Assembly: GCF_001905095.1 (NCBI RefSeq)
Contig: NZ_LWLS01000068.1
Span: 1-64,000 of the forward strand
DNA length: 64,000 bases
Source: Micromonospora sp. CB01531
Lineage (GTDB): Bacteria > Actinomycetota > Actinomycetes > Mycobacteriales > Micromonosporaceae
Direction of reading: 5' to 3'
Positions 52,619-61,316 of this stretch are shown in pieces. The position numbers and the translations under genes are program-made. Below the pieces are notes generated by a model. It was not told the DNA's origin. It made no database searches and was given only the letters and a program-made list of their open reading frames with translations. Position 1 is the stretch's first letter, and each line of letters starts with the position of its first letter.

Positions 52619-53566
52619 TTGGGATCAGGCCGTAGTAGTCGAGCCCGAGGGTGGCTTCGGTACCTGCCCACAGTCCTCTACCTCGTCGGTGGCGTAGCGG
52701 CACTGCTGGTCTCGTGGCGGCTGTATCCGACCGCCTCGCCGCCGTCGCGCCCGTCCCCTGCCGTCGCCGCCATCGGCTCCGATCGGGCAGTCAGCACGGC
52801 AAGGCTGACGATTCAGGCGCCGCTCGGCCGGCCCGGCGACGTCGTGATCACCGTGACCGGGACGAGCGACTCGAAGGACCCCGGCGGCACGGCTGACGTG
52901 TTCGTGGTCCTGCCGGACGTCCTCCTCGTTCCGGGCCTGGCCGCCGAGGTGCAGTGCGATCCCGGCTGCACGCATGCGAACGAGTTCGGCCAGGGCGCCA
53001 CGATGGCGCGGACTCGGTTTGAACTCAAGCCTGCCTGGAAGTCCGCCAACGACGGAACGACTACGTTCACCGCTGGCGTCGACGTCCCCCGCAGCGTCCT
53101 GGCCGCCGGCCGTGATCCCGCGGCCACCGTGCTGGAGTTGCCGGGCATGAACTGCAGCAGAGTAGCCTGCCGTGGCTCGGTCCCGCTGCTGGTAGTGACC
53201 GAGGATACGCCGATCGCGGCGGGAGCGATGGCGCGGGTGAACTTCCGCGACCCGACGCTAATGGGCTATCAATGGAGTTCGGCGCTCTCGCCGTACACGG
53301 AGGCGGACGTCGGCCTGACGTTCAACTATCCGATCGTGGAGGAACCGAAGCTCGGCTACCTGGCCCTGTACTCCGCCGATGGCGCCAACATCGACCAGGA
53401 GCGCCGTGTCCAGTACGACACGTTTGTAGCCGGCGCCGTGGTCGGCGTCGCGGGCGCGCTGCTGCTGGGCGCCGTCCAGGACGCCGTGACGGTAACCCGC
53501 GACCGCGACCCGCGCGGCCTGGAGAGTGAAAGCACCAGGAAACGTCCGAAGACGGCAAAACGCTAG
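52619..53566 (+). CDS. Membrane protein with extracytoplasmic domain (315 aa)
   Basis: TTG start chosen because AAAGGGAG lies at 52604-52611. One N-terminal helix (LPTVLYLVGGVAALLVSWRL, ~15-34), a ~230-residue beta-rich domain (VVITVTGTSD, VFVVLPDVLLVPG, two Cys pairs such as VQCDPGCTH and MNCSRVACRG), then a C-terminal helix FVAGAVVGVAGALLLGAVQD and a basic tail. Both ends are probably cytoplasmic. Unknown function. Confidence 0.7.
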   Translation: MGSGRSSRARGWLRYLPTVLYLVGGVAALLVSWRLYPTASPPSRPSPAVAAIGSDRAVSTARLTIQAPLGRPGDVVITVTGTSDSKDPGGTADVFVVLPDVLLVPGLAAEVQCDPGCTHANEFGQGATMARTRFELKPAWKSANDGTTTFTAGVDVPRSVLAAGRDPAATVLELPGMNCSRVACRGSVPLLVVTEDTPIAAGAMARVNFRDPTLMGYQWSSALSPYTEADVGLTFNYPIVEEPKLGYLALYSADGANIDQERRVQYDTFVAGAVVGVAGALLLGAVQDAVTVTRDRDPRGLESESTRKRPKTAKR

Positions 53567-53840
53567 CCCGGTATTCCGCAGCTGGCTAATTCTCAACACC
53601 GGGATAAGACATGCCATGCCGCAGGCGGTCCTAGGTGTGCTCGTCCCACGGCAATGCATTCGACATGTGATCAGGTCAGGAGCGGTGTTCCGACCGTATC
53701 GAACAATGGCCCTCCGCGAGAATCTTGGTCGCCTCGCTCGGCGAGGCGCATGGCCAGCGCCTCGGCCATCGGGTGCGCTGATCTCGCAGATCCGCGCCGT
53801 CTTGCGGCATGACCAAGAGCGGCCCGATCACCCGCACGAC

Positions 53841-55025
53841 TCAGGGGTGACCGGCGAACCCGCGGTCTGGCGGGCCGCCACCGCCATCCCCGACAGCGCG
53901 TGGCGGAAAGCGAAACGGGTGAACGGCGCCCAGGCCCACCGGCCGTGGGTGCCGTCTCTGACCCCGTGTCGGTGGGTCGGCGATGAGCTGGAGCGGTCGC
54001 CCCGCTCGGCGCACTGGCGAATTGAGCGGCGATCCCTGAACGGCTGTTGCTGCGACGGCCGGCAACGCACGACCTGTGCCTGGATGGGCAGGCAGCAGCT
54101 GGTCCGCTCCGACGACACACTCACCATGAAGTGCCTCAACATGCAGGAACAGGGGCTCATCTGCAGCGTGGGCGGCGGCAGGGCGCAGTGCGCCGACCTT
54201 CTTCGCACCACGGCGGGTGAGGCCGTCGCCGGCATCATGATCACGGCGCCTCCGATGCAGGGTCGGCGAGGCAGCGGGCCGATCCACCACCGTGGTGGGC
54301 GGGGCTGCTGGGCGTCGATGGTCATGCGGTGCGGCGCTCGGAGCAGAGGCCGGCCGCAGCTTGTCAACCGTGGCGCGCTGGTCAGGGGACGGGCGGTCGT
54401 TGGCCTCACGCCCGAGACGCTCTGCGCGACAGGGCCCACAGTTGTGGGCTGGCGATCCGCGGTGCTGGGGACACTGCCGAGCCCGGGCGTCGGCTGGTGA
54501 GGCGATGCCGCTTCGTGGGCGCGCGCGTGTTTGGTTATGGATGGTTAAGGACGGTTCGTCGGACGTGTGCGTCCGGTCGTTCGGACGTGTACGTCCGGCC
54601 GTTTGGACGTGTGCGTCCGGCCGGTGGATAACCGGGGGGACGTGGACGTCCTCCCGGTTATCCACAGGGTTGTGGATGTCGGTGGGGCGGCCGGGTTGCG
54701 GTTCGGCGGACGGGTCGAGGCTTGCCGGTAGTGGGCGGCGGCGGTGCGTCGCGAGGTCCCATGCGACGGGCCGGCGGTCCGCGGGCAGGGACGCCGTGTG
54801 GCGTTGGTCGCCGCGGCGGATGAGGCCGAGGCGTTCCAGCTCGTCCAGGTCGCGGCGCACGGATCGTACGGTCTTGCGGGCGTAGTGGGCGAGGCGTTCC
54901 TGGGAGGGGAACGCGGCGCGGCCGGCGGCGTCGGCGTGGTTGGCCAGGCCGATGAGCACGGCGAGGCACTGTGGTGGAACGTCGGGGGCGTGGCTGAGCG
55001 CCCAGGAGACAGCTTCAATACTCAT
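53841..55025 (-). CDS. HTH (winged-helix) replication-associated protein of AICE/plasmid type
   Basis: MSIEAVSWALSHAPDVPPQC opens a typical helix-turn-helix_36 protein, followed by FPSQERLAHYARKTVRSVRR and DLDELERLGLIRRGDQRHTA. After a long proline-rich linker, RQCPQHRGSPAHNCGPCRAE is a candidate zinc knuckle. Related proteins accompany replication genes of actinomycete integrative elements. The C-terminal ~190 residues have biased composition and may be frameshifted; the true end is uncertain. The linker-coding DNA contains iterons and a DnaA box (see below). Confidence 0.65.
   Translation of the reverse strand: MSIEAVSWALSHAPDVPPQCLAVLIGLANHADAAGRAAFPSQERLAHYARKTVRSVRRDLDELERLGLIRRGDQRHTASLPADRRPVAWDLATHRRRPLPASLDPSAEPQPGRPTDIHNPVDNREDVHVPPVIHRPDAHVQTAGRTRPNDRTHTSDEPSLTIHNQTRARPRSGIASPADARARQCPQHRGSPAHNCGPCRAERLGREANDRPSPDQRATVDKLRPASAPSAAPHDHRRPAAPPTTVVDRPAASPTLHRRRRDHDAGDGLTRRGAKKVGALRPAAAHAADEPLFLHVEALHGECVVGADQLLPAHPGTGRALPAVAATAVQGSPLNSPVRRAGRPLQLIADPPTRGQRRHPRPVGLGAVHPFRFPPRAVGDGGGGPPDRGFAGHP
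54561..54626. repeat. Three 22-bp tandem repeats (iterons)
   Basis: Units start at 54561, 54583 and 54605. Each begins GGACGTGTRCGTCCGG, in which GGACGT and ACGTCC (or GCGTCC) form a dyad, followed by YCGTTY-like spacing. They sit inside the HTH gene. Iterons within a rep gene are known from actinomycete plasmids. Confidence 0.75.
54626..54666. promoter_or_regulatory. Putative replication origin: 18-bp inverted repeat and DnaA box
   Basis: The arms 54626-54643 and 54646-54663 match at 17 of 18 positions with a two-base spacer. TTATCCACA at 54658-54666 is a perfect DnaA box, and a second partial box (TGTGGAT, reverse) follows at 54671. Together with the iterons just upstream this looks like an origin. 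Confidence 0.6.
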
Positions 55026-55304
55026 GGCGGGGTGGAATCTCCGATGTTTGTCGGTGGTTCAGAGGGCGGAGCCCGCCACCCGGAGCGTGCGTGCGGCTCA
55101 CGGGCGGCGGTCGCAGGTGCGGCATAGCGGGCCGAGCAGCAGTTCCCCTGCTCGGCCCTGCAGCCGCCTGGCGGCCGCGCTTGGTGGCGGCGTTGAGGCA
55201 TCGACAGGCCCTACAGCCGGGTAAGCGCAAACACAGCGACGTGTGGCGGGTTCGGTGACGGGCCGGTGTCCCGCCTGACGTCACCGCGTGTGGTGGCCGG
55301 GCCG

Positions 55305-55634
55305 TCAGGCGGCACTCGGTGTGGGCAGTAGCCGGTGTGGGGGTGCCAGCGGTCGTGTGGGCTGGAACCAGTCGGCGTACCGCGCGGCAGTGGCCGGGGT
55401 GGTGACGTGCGTCCGACCGCGTGCGGATGGTCGGGGACGGGTCGCCGTCTGGTAGGCGCGGCGGGCGTCGCGTGCCGGCGGGCACGGGTACGGCTGGCCG
55501 GCGCAGCGCAGGTTCGCGCAGCGGTCGGGACGATGGGCGTGGGGGAGGTGAGCGGAAGCGACGTCGGTGGCGAGCAGCCACAGCGGCACGTCGGTGACGG
55601 TGGGGGGTATGCGGTGGCGGTGCGGCTGGTTCAT
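55305..55634 (-). CDS. Small Cys-containing protein of an integrative element (109 aa)
   Basis: ATG at 55634. PLWLLATDVASAHLPHAHRP leads to RCANLRCAGQPYPCPPARDA, a C-x4-C-x6-C pattern, then a basic C-terminus. Such short proteins are frequent in AICE replication regions next to HTH_36 genes. Function unknown. Confidence 0.5.
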   Translation of the reverse strand: MNQPHRHRIPPTVTDVPLWLLATDVASAHLPHAHRPDRCANLRCAGQPYPCPPARDARRAYQTATRPRPSARGRTHVTTPATAARYADWFQPTRPLAPPHRLLPTPSAA

Positions 55635-55948
55635 CGGTAGTCCCCTTCGCGGGCGGTGTCGGCCTGGGTGGCCGCCACCCCTGCCAGCGCTGTGGGGATG
55701 TGCGCTGTCGGGTACGCCGGGGTGGCGGCCGGGACGAGTGACGCTCGACTTTGCGCCTAGATCAAGTCGCCGACCGGCTCCTGGGATCAGCTGCCACCAG
55801 CCACAGGCGGCCGGGCGCCAGGATCGGCATGGAGGCAGCCGTCGGCGGGCTGTGTTGACGGCAGCCGCCGGCCCGTTGCCGGGGCGGGTGGGTGGCGTCG
55901 CCGTGGCGCTGCGGACGTCAATGCGAGGGACGTCGGCTGTGGTCGTCA
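55635..55948. other. Region without a supported gene
   Basis: 314 bases between two small leftward genes of the replication module. I see no gene or clear structure. Confidence 0.4.
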
Positions 55949-56566
55949 CTAGCCGGGGCCTGGGTATACGGCTGCGGTGACGTCGAGCTCTCCGGGGTCG
56001 GCGTTGTCGCGTTCGCGGCCGTCCCACTCGATACGGGCCTCAAGTTCGGCGCCGGTGAGGGCGGTCTCGACGGCGGTTTCGGCGGTGTCGAAGGCGTCCT
56101 CACGGCAGGTGGCCGTCACCTCGGTGACCACGGCCAAGGTGAGGCGGACCTGCCAGCGGCGCGACAGCAGCGGCAGGTCTACGGCGTCCAGGACGTGGTT
56201 GGCGGCGTCGACGTCGATGTCGTGCGAGCTGACCGCGTCGCGTAGCGCGTGCCACACGCGGCTGCGCAGCTGCGGCAGCGATTCCGCGGGCACGGTCGGC
56301 GGCTGCGTCTGCGGGTCGGTGTGGTGCTCGTCCAAATAGGCCTGGATTTGAATGGTCAGCTCGTCGACCTGCCCAGCGCGGTCATCGCTGCCGGCGTCCG
56401 CGCAGGCCTCACCCCGACCGAGCGGTGCGTCGCACTCCTCGCCGCCGTCCGCGACGGGCGGCTCGTCGCCCGCCCCTCGTTCTTCCAACTTCAAGCCGTG
56501 CGCAAGGCCCGCAGTGCCGGCACCCCACTGCACCTGATCACACACGAAGACGTGTTGATCTTCCAC
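55949..56566 (-). CDS. Hypothetical protein, start uncertain
   Basis: Good protein-like sequence begins near 56370 (ELTIQIQAYLDEHHTDPQTQ) and continues LPQLRSRVWHALRDAVSSHD, VDAANHVLDAVDLPLLSRRW, LAVVTEVTATCREDAFDTAE. The upstream part of the frame looks like non-coding shadow, and no ATG or GTG lies at the boundary. Element-associated hypothetical. Confidence 0.4.
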   Translation of the reverse strand: MEDQHVFVCDQVQWGAGTAGLAHGLKLEERGAGDEPPVADGGEECDAPLGRGEACADAGSDDRAGQVDELTIQIQAYLDEHHTDPQTQPPTVPAESLPQLRSRVWHALRDAVSSHDIDVDAANHVLDAVDLPLLSRRWQVRLTLAVVTEVTATCREDAFDTAETAVETALTGAELEARIEWDGRERDNADPGELDVTAAVYPGPG

Positions 56567-56759
56567 CGGCCGCAGAAGTCCGCGAGTTCGGCTGAACCCA
56601 AGTGGCCGCCAGGCGAATCCGGGTGTCCTGAGGGGACATCAGGCCATGCGGACACAGGCTTGAGGTGCCCTCCCCGTCCACAGCGCGGGCTGGACCAAGA
56701 GAATAAAAATACGACAGGATCGATGGTCCATAGTTGATACACCCGTGGGGAGTGTTCTA

Positions 56760-57077
56760 GTGGATCAGGGCGAAGAGATCGGCCTGGCAGCCGCGCTCGG
56801 TGCGATCAGGAGCGAGCTGTCCCGGGCGATGGCGGCGGCCAGGGCGGAGGACGGGCCGGTGCGACTGGAGGTCACCTCGCTCGAACTCGAACTGCAGACC
56901 ACCCTGACCCGGTCCGGTGACCTCGACGGCGGGATCCGGGTCCATGTGATCTCGGCCGGAGCGAAGCGTTCGCACTCGCAGAGTGAGGTGCAGACGCTCA
57001 AGATCCAGCTCGACGCTCGGACCGCTGAGGGCCGCCCGGTGCAGACCAGCGACCAGTTGCGCCGGCTGCCCCGGTGA
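56760..57077 (+). CDS. Trypsin-co-occurring domain 2 (Trypco2) protein (105 aa)
   Basis: GTG 56760 has GGGGAG eight bases upstream. GLAAALGAIRSELSRAMAAA, LEVTSLELELQTTLTRSGD and VHVISAGAKRSHSQSEVQTL follow the Trypco2 pattern of helix then beta strands. These small proteins occur beside trypsin-like/STAND genes in actinobacteria, as here (four-base gap). Possible sensor or protease substrate. Confidence 0.75.
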   Translation: MDQGEEIGLAAALGAIRSELSRAMAAARAEDGPVRLEVTSLELELQTTLTRSGDLDGGIRVHVISAGAKRSHSQSEVQTLKIQLDARTAEGRPVQTSDQLRRLPR

Positions 57078-57081
57078 GACC

Positions 57082-60000
57082 GTGGATCCCTCGCCCAGCG
57101 GGCTGAACCCGCGCCGGGTGGCGCGGGTTCTGGGCCGCACTCCCGACACGGAGGATATCGAGCTAGCCACCGGCTACCGCATCTCTCGTCACCTCGTGAT
57201 CACTGCCGCCCACGCCACCGACCGGCCACAACTGAGCGTGGACCTCGCCGGTGACGGCCGCTACCGGGACGTCGTCCGGGTCTGGCACGACAGCGCCCTC
57301 GACCTCGCCCTGCTGCGCTTCACCGAGCCGCCACCCGATCCGGTGTCTCCGGTGCGGTTGGGCCGGGTGAACCGAAACGCCGTGACGGTCGTGAGCGGCG
57401 ACGTCCTCGGCTACCCCAAGCATCTCGACATCAACGCGGGGTCGGACGACTATCTGCGGGGCCGAGCCCACGAGCCATGCGAGATCCGGACCGCGGAGAC
57501 AGGCGAGCCGGGCACCCTGCGGGTCCGGTTGGCCAGCACCCCCACGCCGTCGCCGGACCCCGAGGACAGCCCCTGGAAGGGGATGTCCGGCGCCGCCTTG
57601 ATCACGAGAGCGTCCGGACTGCTGGTCGGCGTGTTCCACAGCCACCTGACCGCGTCCGGCGTCAGCACGCACGAGGTCATCGAGCTGGCGGCGGTCAACG
57701 ACCCGAGCTGGGAGCGCCTGCTCGCGGACGAGGGCATCCGCCCCCGGCCCTGGCCGGTCCCACCCGACAACTGGAACCAGCTCCGCCGGGACCTGGAGCC
57801 GCACTGGATCCACGCGGACTCCCTGGCGGCCAAGGGTGAGGGGCCGGCCGGTCCGGTCACCTTTGTCGATCCGGGCGACCACTCGAGCAAGCCGGACCGG
57901 ATCCTGGCGACCCTCGCCGAGTGTGCCGACGGACGCCAGCCGGCCAGCGGTGTACTGATCCACGGGCGGCCGGGGACCGGCAAGAGCAGGCTCTGCCTCG
58001 AGGTCGCGGCCCTCGCCGACCAGCGGGACTGGTTCGTGGTCCATCTGCTGCGCGGCAAACCGGTGGACCTGGCCTGGGAGAGTGTCCGGGGGATGACGCG
58101 ACGGGTGCTGATCGTTGTGGACGACGTCCGGTCCAGCACGGAGACGGCCGACGACAACCTGTATGAGATCCAGCAGGACGCACTGTCCAGGGGCCTCCAG
58201 CTGGCGGTGCTGACCACCGCGCCGACCCGGGAGACGGAGAGCTGGCCGCCCCAGCTCTGGGACAGCTTCGAGCGGGTCCCGATCCGCGACGACGACCAGT
58301 ACCACCGGCTGATCCTCGACGAGGTGGTCCTTGCGCTCGCCCCCCACGCCGTCGAGCGAGCCGGGGCGCCGCATGTCACGCGGATCAGCGCCGGCGTGCC
58401 GGCGGTCGCCGCCCTGCTCGCCCGGTGGTACGACGCGCAGGCCAAAGCCGGCCGAGACATTCGTGCCGCCGTCCCGGTGGGTGCGGCCGGCATCAGTGGC
58501 TGGCTACGGCGAGTGCTGGACAGCGAGGAGCTGTCGACGCGCCGCTCGGGTCCGTCCCGCCCGCTGGGCGACCCCGACGGCCGGCTCTTCGCTGTCGCCT
58601 ACGCGGCCGCCACCACCCCCCGGCCGCTGCCCGAGATGCTGACCTACCTCCAAGTCGAAGACGAGATCCGTACCGCAGACGGGTTCGTGTGGTCACCCCA
58701 GGAACTGATCGACACCCTGTGCCGGGCCGGAATCCTGACCCAGAGCCCGGACGGACTGCGGGTGACCCACCACCTCCTCGCCGACGAGATCCTGCATCAG
58801 GTGCTCTTCGAGCCCAACTCGTCGGCGCTGCGTCGGAAATGGCTGCCCAAGCTCCTGGACAGCGGGTTCGGTGGGCACCGGGCGCTGGCCAACCTCGTCC
58901 GTGCCGTGGACCGGCTGCGCGAGGCCGTCGACCGCGAAGCGGCGGAGGCACTCGCCGCCGGGGTGGACCGATGGTGTGAGCAGACGGCCACGGGTCTCGG
59001 GCGATACCTCGCCGACGAACCCGACGGCGACACGTTGCGGCTGCTGCTGCGACGCGCCACCTGGGTGCCGGCGGTGCGCCGGTTGGCGGACCGGATCGCC
59101 AGGCCCTGGCTCGAGCGGAACGTCGACCAGCCGGGGGCCAGGGAGACGTACGTGGCAGCGGCGCTCGACCTGGCACCGGACGTGGTGTACCCGCCGCTGC
59201 TCGCCTGGCTCAGCCGACACGGCACGCTCCTCTCCGCTGGCGCTGTCTTCCATCGGATCAAGGTGCCCAGCGACGTCGATCCGGCCGTGCGCCTGCGCAT
59301 GGCCAAGTACGGCGTCGACTGGCTCGCCCAGCACGCCGACGAACGCGAAGCCTCCCGAGTTCTGCAGCCCCTGCTCGAACTCGGCCGAGGAATCGGCCTG
59401 CCACCCGGCCACCCGGCCGCCCGCCCGCTGGCCGCGGCAGCGCTGCGCTGGCTACGACGTCATCCGGCCGACCCCTGGGCTGGTTACGTGGCGAGCCGGC
59501 TGGTGCTGCGTCCCGAGCTCACCGGGGAGGCTCTCGCCCGCACGGCCCGGTACCTGCTGGACACGGTCGCCCAGCGCGCCCCGCACGAGGCGAGCTTCTC
59601 CTACGGGCCCGTGCTCCAGCGCCACCGCAGGCGCCGGGACCTGCCGCCGTCCCTGTTCAGGGACGCCGTGAAGGATTCCCTGGAGTGGCTGGCGCACCCC
59701 GCCGGCCACGGCCTGCAGCCTGGGGCATCGTATGTCCTGAAGCGGCTGGTCGCTCCCGACCTGCCCGGCCGTAACGACCTGCCCCGTGCGGTCCACCTGG
59801 CGCTGCGGTGGCTGGAGCACAACGACGACTCGCCGGAGGCGGGGCAGCTACTGGAACGTCTGCTCACCTTCGCGCGGGAGGAGACCCGCGCCGACATCCG
59901 CCTCACCGCCGAGGAACGTGACGCGCTCGCGCGGCGCACCACCGCCTGGTTGGCCGCCCCTGCCGCGTTGCCATACAAGCGCACGAGCGTGCTGGGCGCG

Positions 60001-61149
60001 CTGCTGCACTCCGGGCTGCTCACCGAGCCCGACCAGTTCGAGCGATACGCCAAGCAGGCGCTGGTGCTCTGCGACCGGCATCTCGACGACAGCGTCGCCC
60101 GGGACCTGCTGGTGCCCCTGCTGAACCACGAGGCGCTTGCCCCCGACACCCGGATGCTCGCCATGGGGCTGCTGGCCGAGTTGATCCGGCGCCACCCCAT
60201 CGGCGAACACACGAGCTATCCGCTCACCTCTGTCTTACGGCGGGCGGACCTCGCCGTCGAGGAGTACCGGTGGGCGCTCGACGCCACCCTCGGATGGCTG
60301 GAGGCGCACCCGAGGCAAGCCAGCGCCCATCGTCTCCTCGGCGCCGCTCTGGGGAATCGCTGGGCGGCCCCGGAAGACCGGCAGACGCTCGCCGAACGCG
60401 CAGTGGGGGCGCTCTCCGGCGAACTGTTGGCGACGGAGCGGGAGCACCGGGTGGTCAAGCATCTGCTGGCACACCGCGTCGAGGTGCAAGCTGCCTGGAA
60501 CCGGTTCGTCGCCAGGTCGTGCGTCGTCCTCGGGGATTCCGGAATGCCGGCGGGGGCGAAACGGGCGCTGCGCCTGATGCTCAAGGGGTGCGGGCCGATC
60601 AGCGAAACCATCGCCGAGGAGCTGCAATTGACGTGCGTCGCCTGGTGCGCTGCGAACAGCCGTACGCGGGACGCCACCGAACTGCTCGGCACCGTGCTCG
60701 GCAGCCGCATCCTGCCGGACTCCGTGCGACGGGAGGCATCACAGGTGGCGGTCGAATGGATCAGACGCGACAGTTTGGACGACCCGGGCCTCGGCAAGCT
60801 GCTCGCCGAACTCTTCCGTCAGGGCGAACTGCCGGATCCGGCGATCGAGGACGCGGCGGTGAGTCTTGCCCTCGACATACTGGGTCGGGAAAGACCCAAC
60901 ACCTACTACCTCCCGCTGTTGCGCCAGGTCGCGGAGCGGCTGGCGGTGGAGGGAGCAGGCACGCGTTTCGTCCCGGAGTACACCGAGCGGACGCTGCGAT
61001 ACCTGGACGCCTGGCTGAACGGGAACCCGGACGCCCATCCCCGTACCCGCGAGGCCGTGACTGCCCGCCGACTCCGGTTGTCGCATCCGCCGCCGGTACC
61101 GCACCAGCGCCAACGCGGCACCGAGCACCACCGACCGTCGGGGCGCTGA
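57082..61149 (+). CDS. Trypsin-like serine protease fused to STAND NTPase and helical repeats (1355 aa)
   Basis: GTG 57082 follows the Trypco2 stop. Protease (residues 1-215): VITAAHATD (His44), HDSALDLALLRF (Asp74), WKGMSGAAL (Ser169), so the triad is complete. NTPase: HGRPGTGKSRLCLEV (P-loop 295-302), RVLIVVDDVRSS (Walker B ~342-348), FERVPIRDDDQYHRLI. The remaining ~850 residues are helical repeats (HEAT/TPR-like) with many WL-x-RH segments. No signal peptide, so it acts in the cytoplasm. Domain order matches conflict-type protease switches in which a STAND module controls a protease. Confidence 0.85.
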   Translation: MDPSPSGLNPRRVARVLGRTPDTEDIELATGYRISRHLVITAAHATDRPQLSVDLAGDGRYRDVVRVWHDSALDLALLRFTEPPPDPVSPVRLGRVNRNAVTVVSGDVLGYPKHLDINAGSDDYLRGRAHEPCEIRTAETGEPGTLRVRLASTPTPSPDPEDSPWKGMSGAALITRASGLLVGVFHSHLTASGVSTHEVIELAAVNDPSWERLLADEGIRPRPWPVPPDNWNQLRRDLEPHWIHADSLAAKGEGPAGPVTFVDPGDHSSKPDRILATLAECADGRQPASGVLIHGRPGTGKSRLCLEVAALADQRDWFVVHLLRGKPVDLAWESVRGMTRRVLIVVDDVRSSTETADDNLYEIQQDALSRGLQLAVLTTAPTRETESWPPQLWDSFERVPIRDDDQYHRLILDEVVLALAPHAVERAGAPHVTRISAGVPAVAALLARWYDAQAKAGRDIRAAVPVGAAGISGWLRRVLDSEELSTRRSGPSRPLGDPDGRLFAVAYAAATTPRPLPEMLTYLQVEDEIRTADGFVWSPQELIDTLCRAGILTQSPDGLRVTHHLLADEILHQVLFEPNSSALRRKWLPKLLDSGFGGHRALANLVRAVDRLREAVDREAAEALAAGVDRWCEQTATGLGRYLADEPDGDTLRLLLRRATWVPAVRRLADRIARPWLERNVDQPGARETYVAAALDLAPDVVYPPLLAWLSRHGTLLSAGAVFHRIKVPSDVDPAVRLRMAKYGVDWLAQHADEREASRVLQPLLELGRGIGLPPGHPAARPLAAAALRWLRRHPADPWAGYVASRLVLRPELTGEALARTARYLLDTVAQRAPHEASFSYGPVLQRHRRRRDLPPSLFRDAVKDSLEWLAHPAGHGLQPGASYVLKRLVAPDLPGRNDLPRAVHLALRWLEHNDDSPEAGQLLERLLTFAREETRADIRLTAEERDALARRTTAWLAAPAALPYKRTSVLGALLHSGLLTEPDQFERYAKQALVLCDRHLDDSVARDLLVPLLNHEALAPDTRMLAMGLLAELIRRHPIGEHTSYPLTSVLRRADLAVEEYRWALDATLGWLEAHPRQASAHRLLGAALGNRWAAPEDRQTLAERAVGALSGELLATEREHRVVKHLLAHRVEVQAAWNRFVARSCVVLGDSGMPAGAKRALRLMLKGCGPISETIAEELQLTCVAWCAANSRTRDATELLGTVLGSRILPDSVRREASQVAVEWIRRDSLDDPGLGKLLAELFRQGELPDPAIEDAAVSLALDILGRERPNTYYLPLLRQVAERLAVEGAGTRFVPEYTERTLRYLDAWLNGNPDAHPRTREAVTARRLRLSHPPPVPHQRQRGTEHHRPSGR

Positions 61150-61316
61150 GGGCCTTCCCTGGCGACAGGGCAGCGACATCGAATCGCCTCCCGCGGCAGT
61201 CGTCGTCGGTCCTATTTCGCGCATGGTTGAAGTTGATATCCGGGACTGTTCACCCGATGCTCGCATTCCAGGCGTGGCATGTCGTGGAGGAACCGGTCGA
61301 AGGGTGAAAGAGGGCG

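Noticed and set aside
53526..54500. Plus-strand 324-aa ORF opposite the HTH gene
   Set aside because: The GEPAVWRAATAIPDSAW stretch looked relaxase-like or transposase-like, but the rest is Arg/Gly-rich shadow of the opposite strand.
54561..54626. CRISPR array
   Set aside because: The 22-bp units are directly adjacent with no spacers; they are iterons. No other spaced repeats were found in the window.
56249..56737. Plus-strand ORF with GLTPTERCVALLAAVRDGRL
   Set aside because: Protein-like in a short stretch but without start signal or recognised family, and it overlaps the leftward hypothetical; left unresolved.
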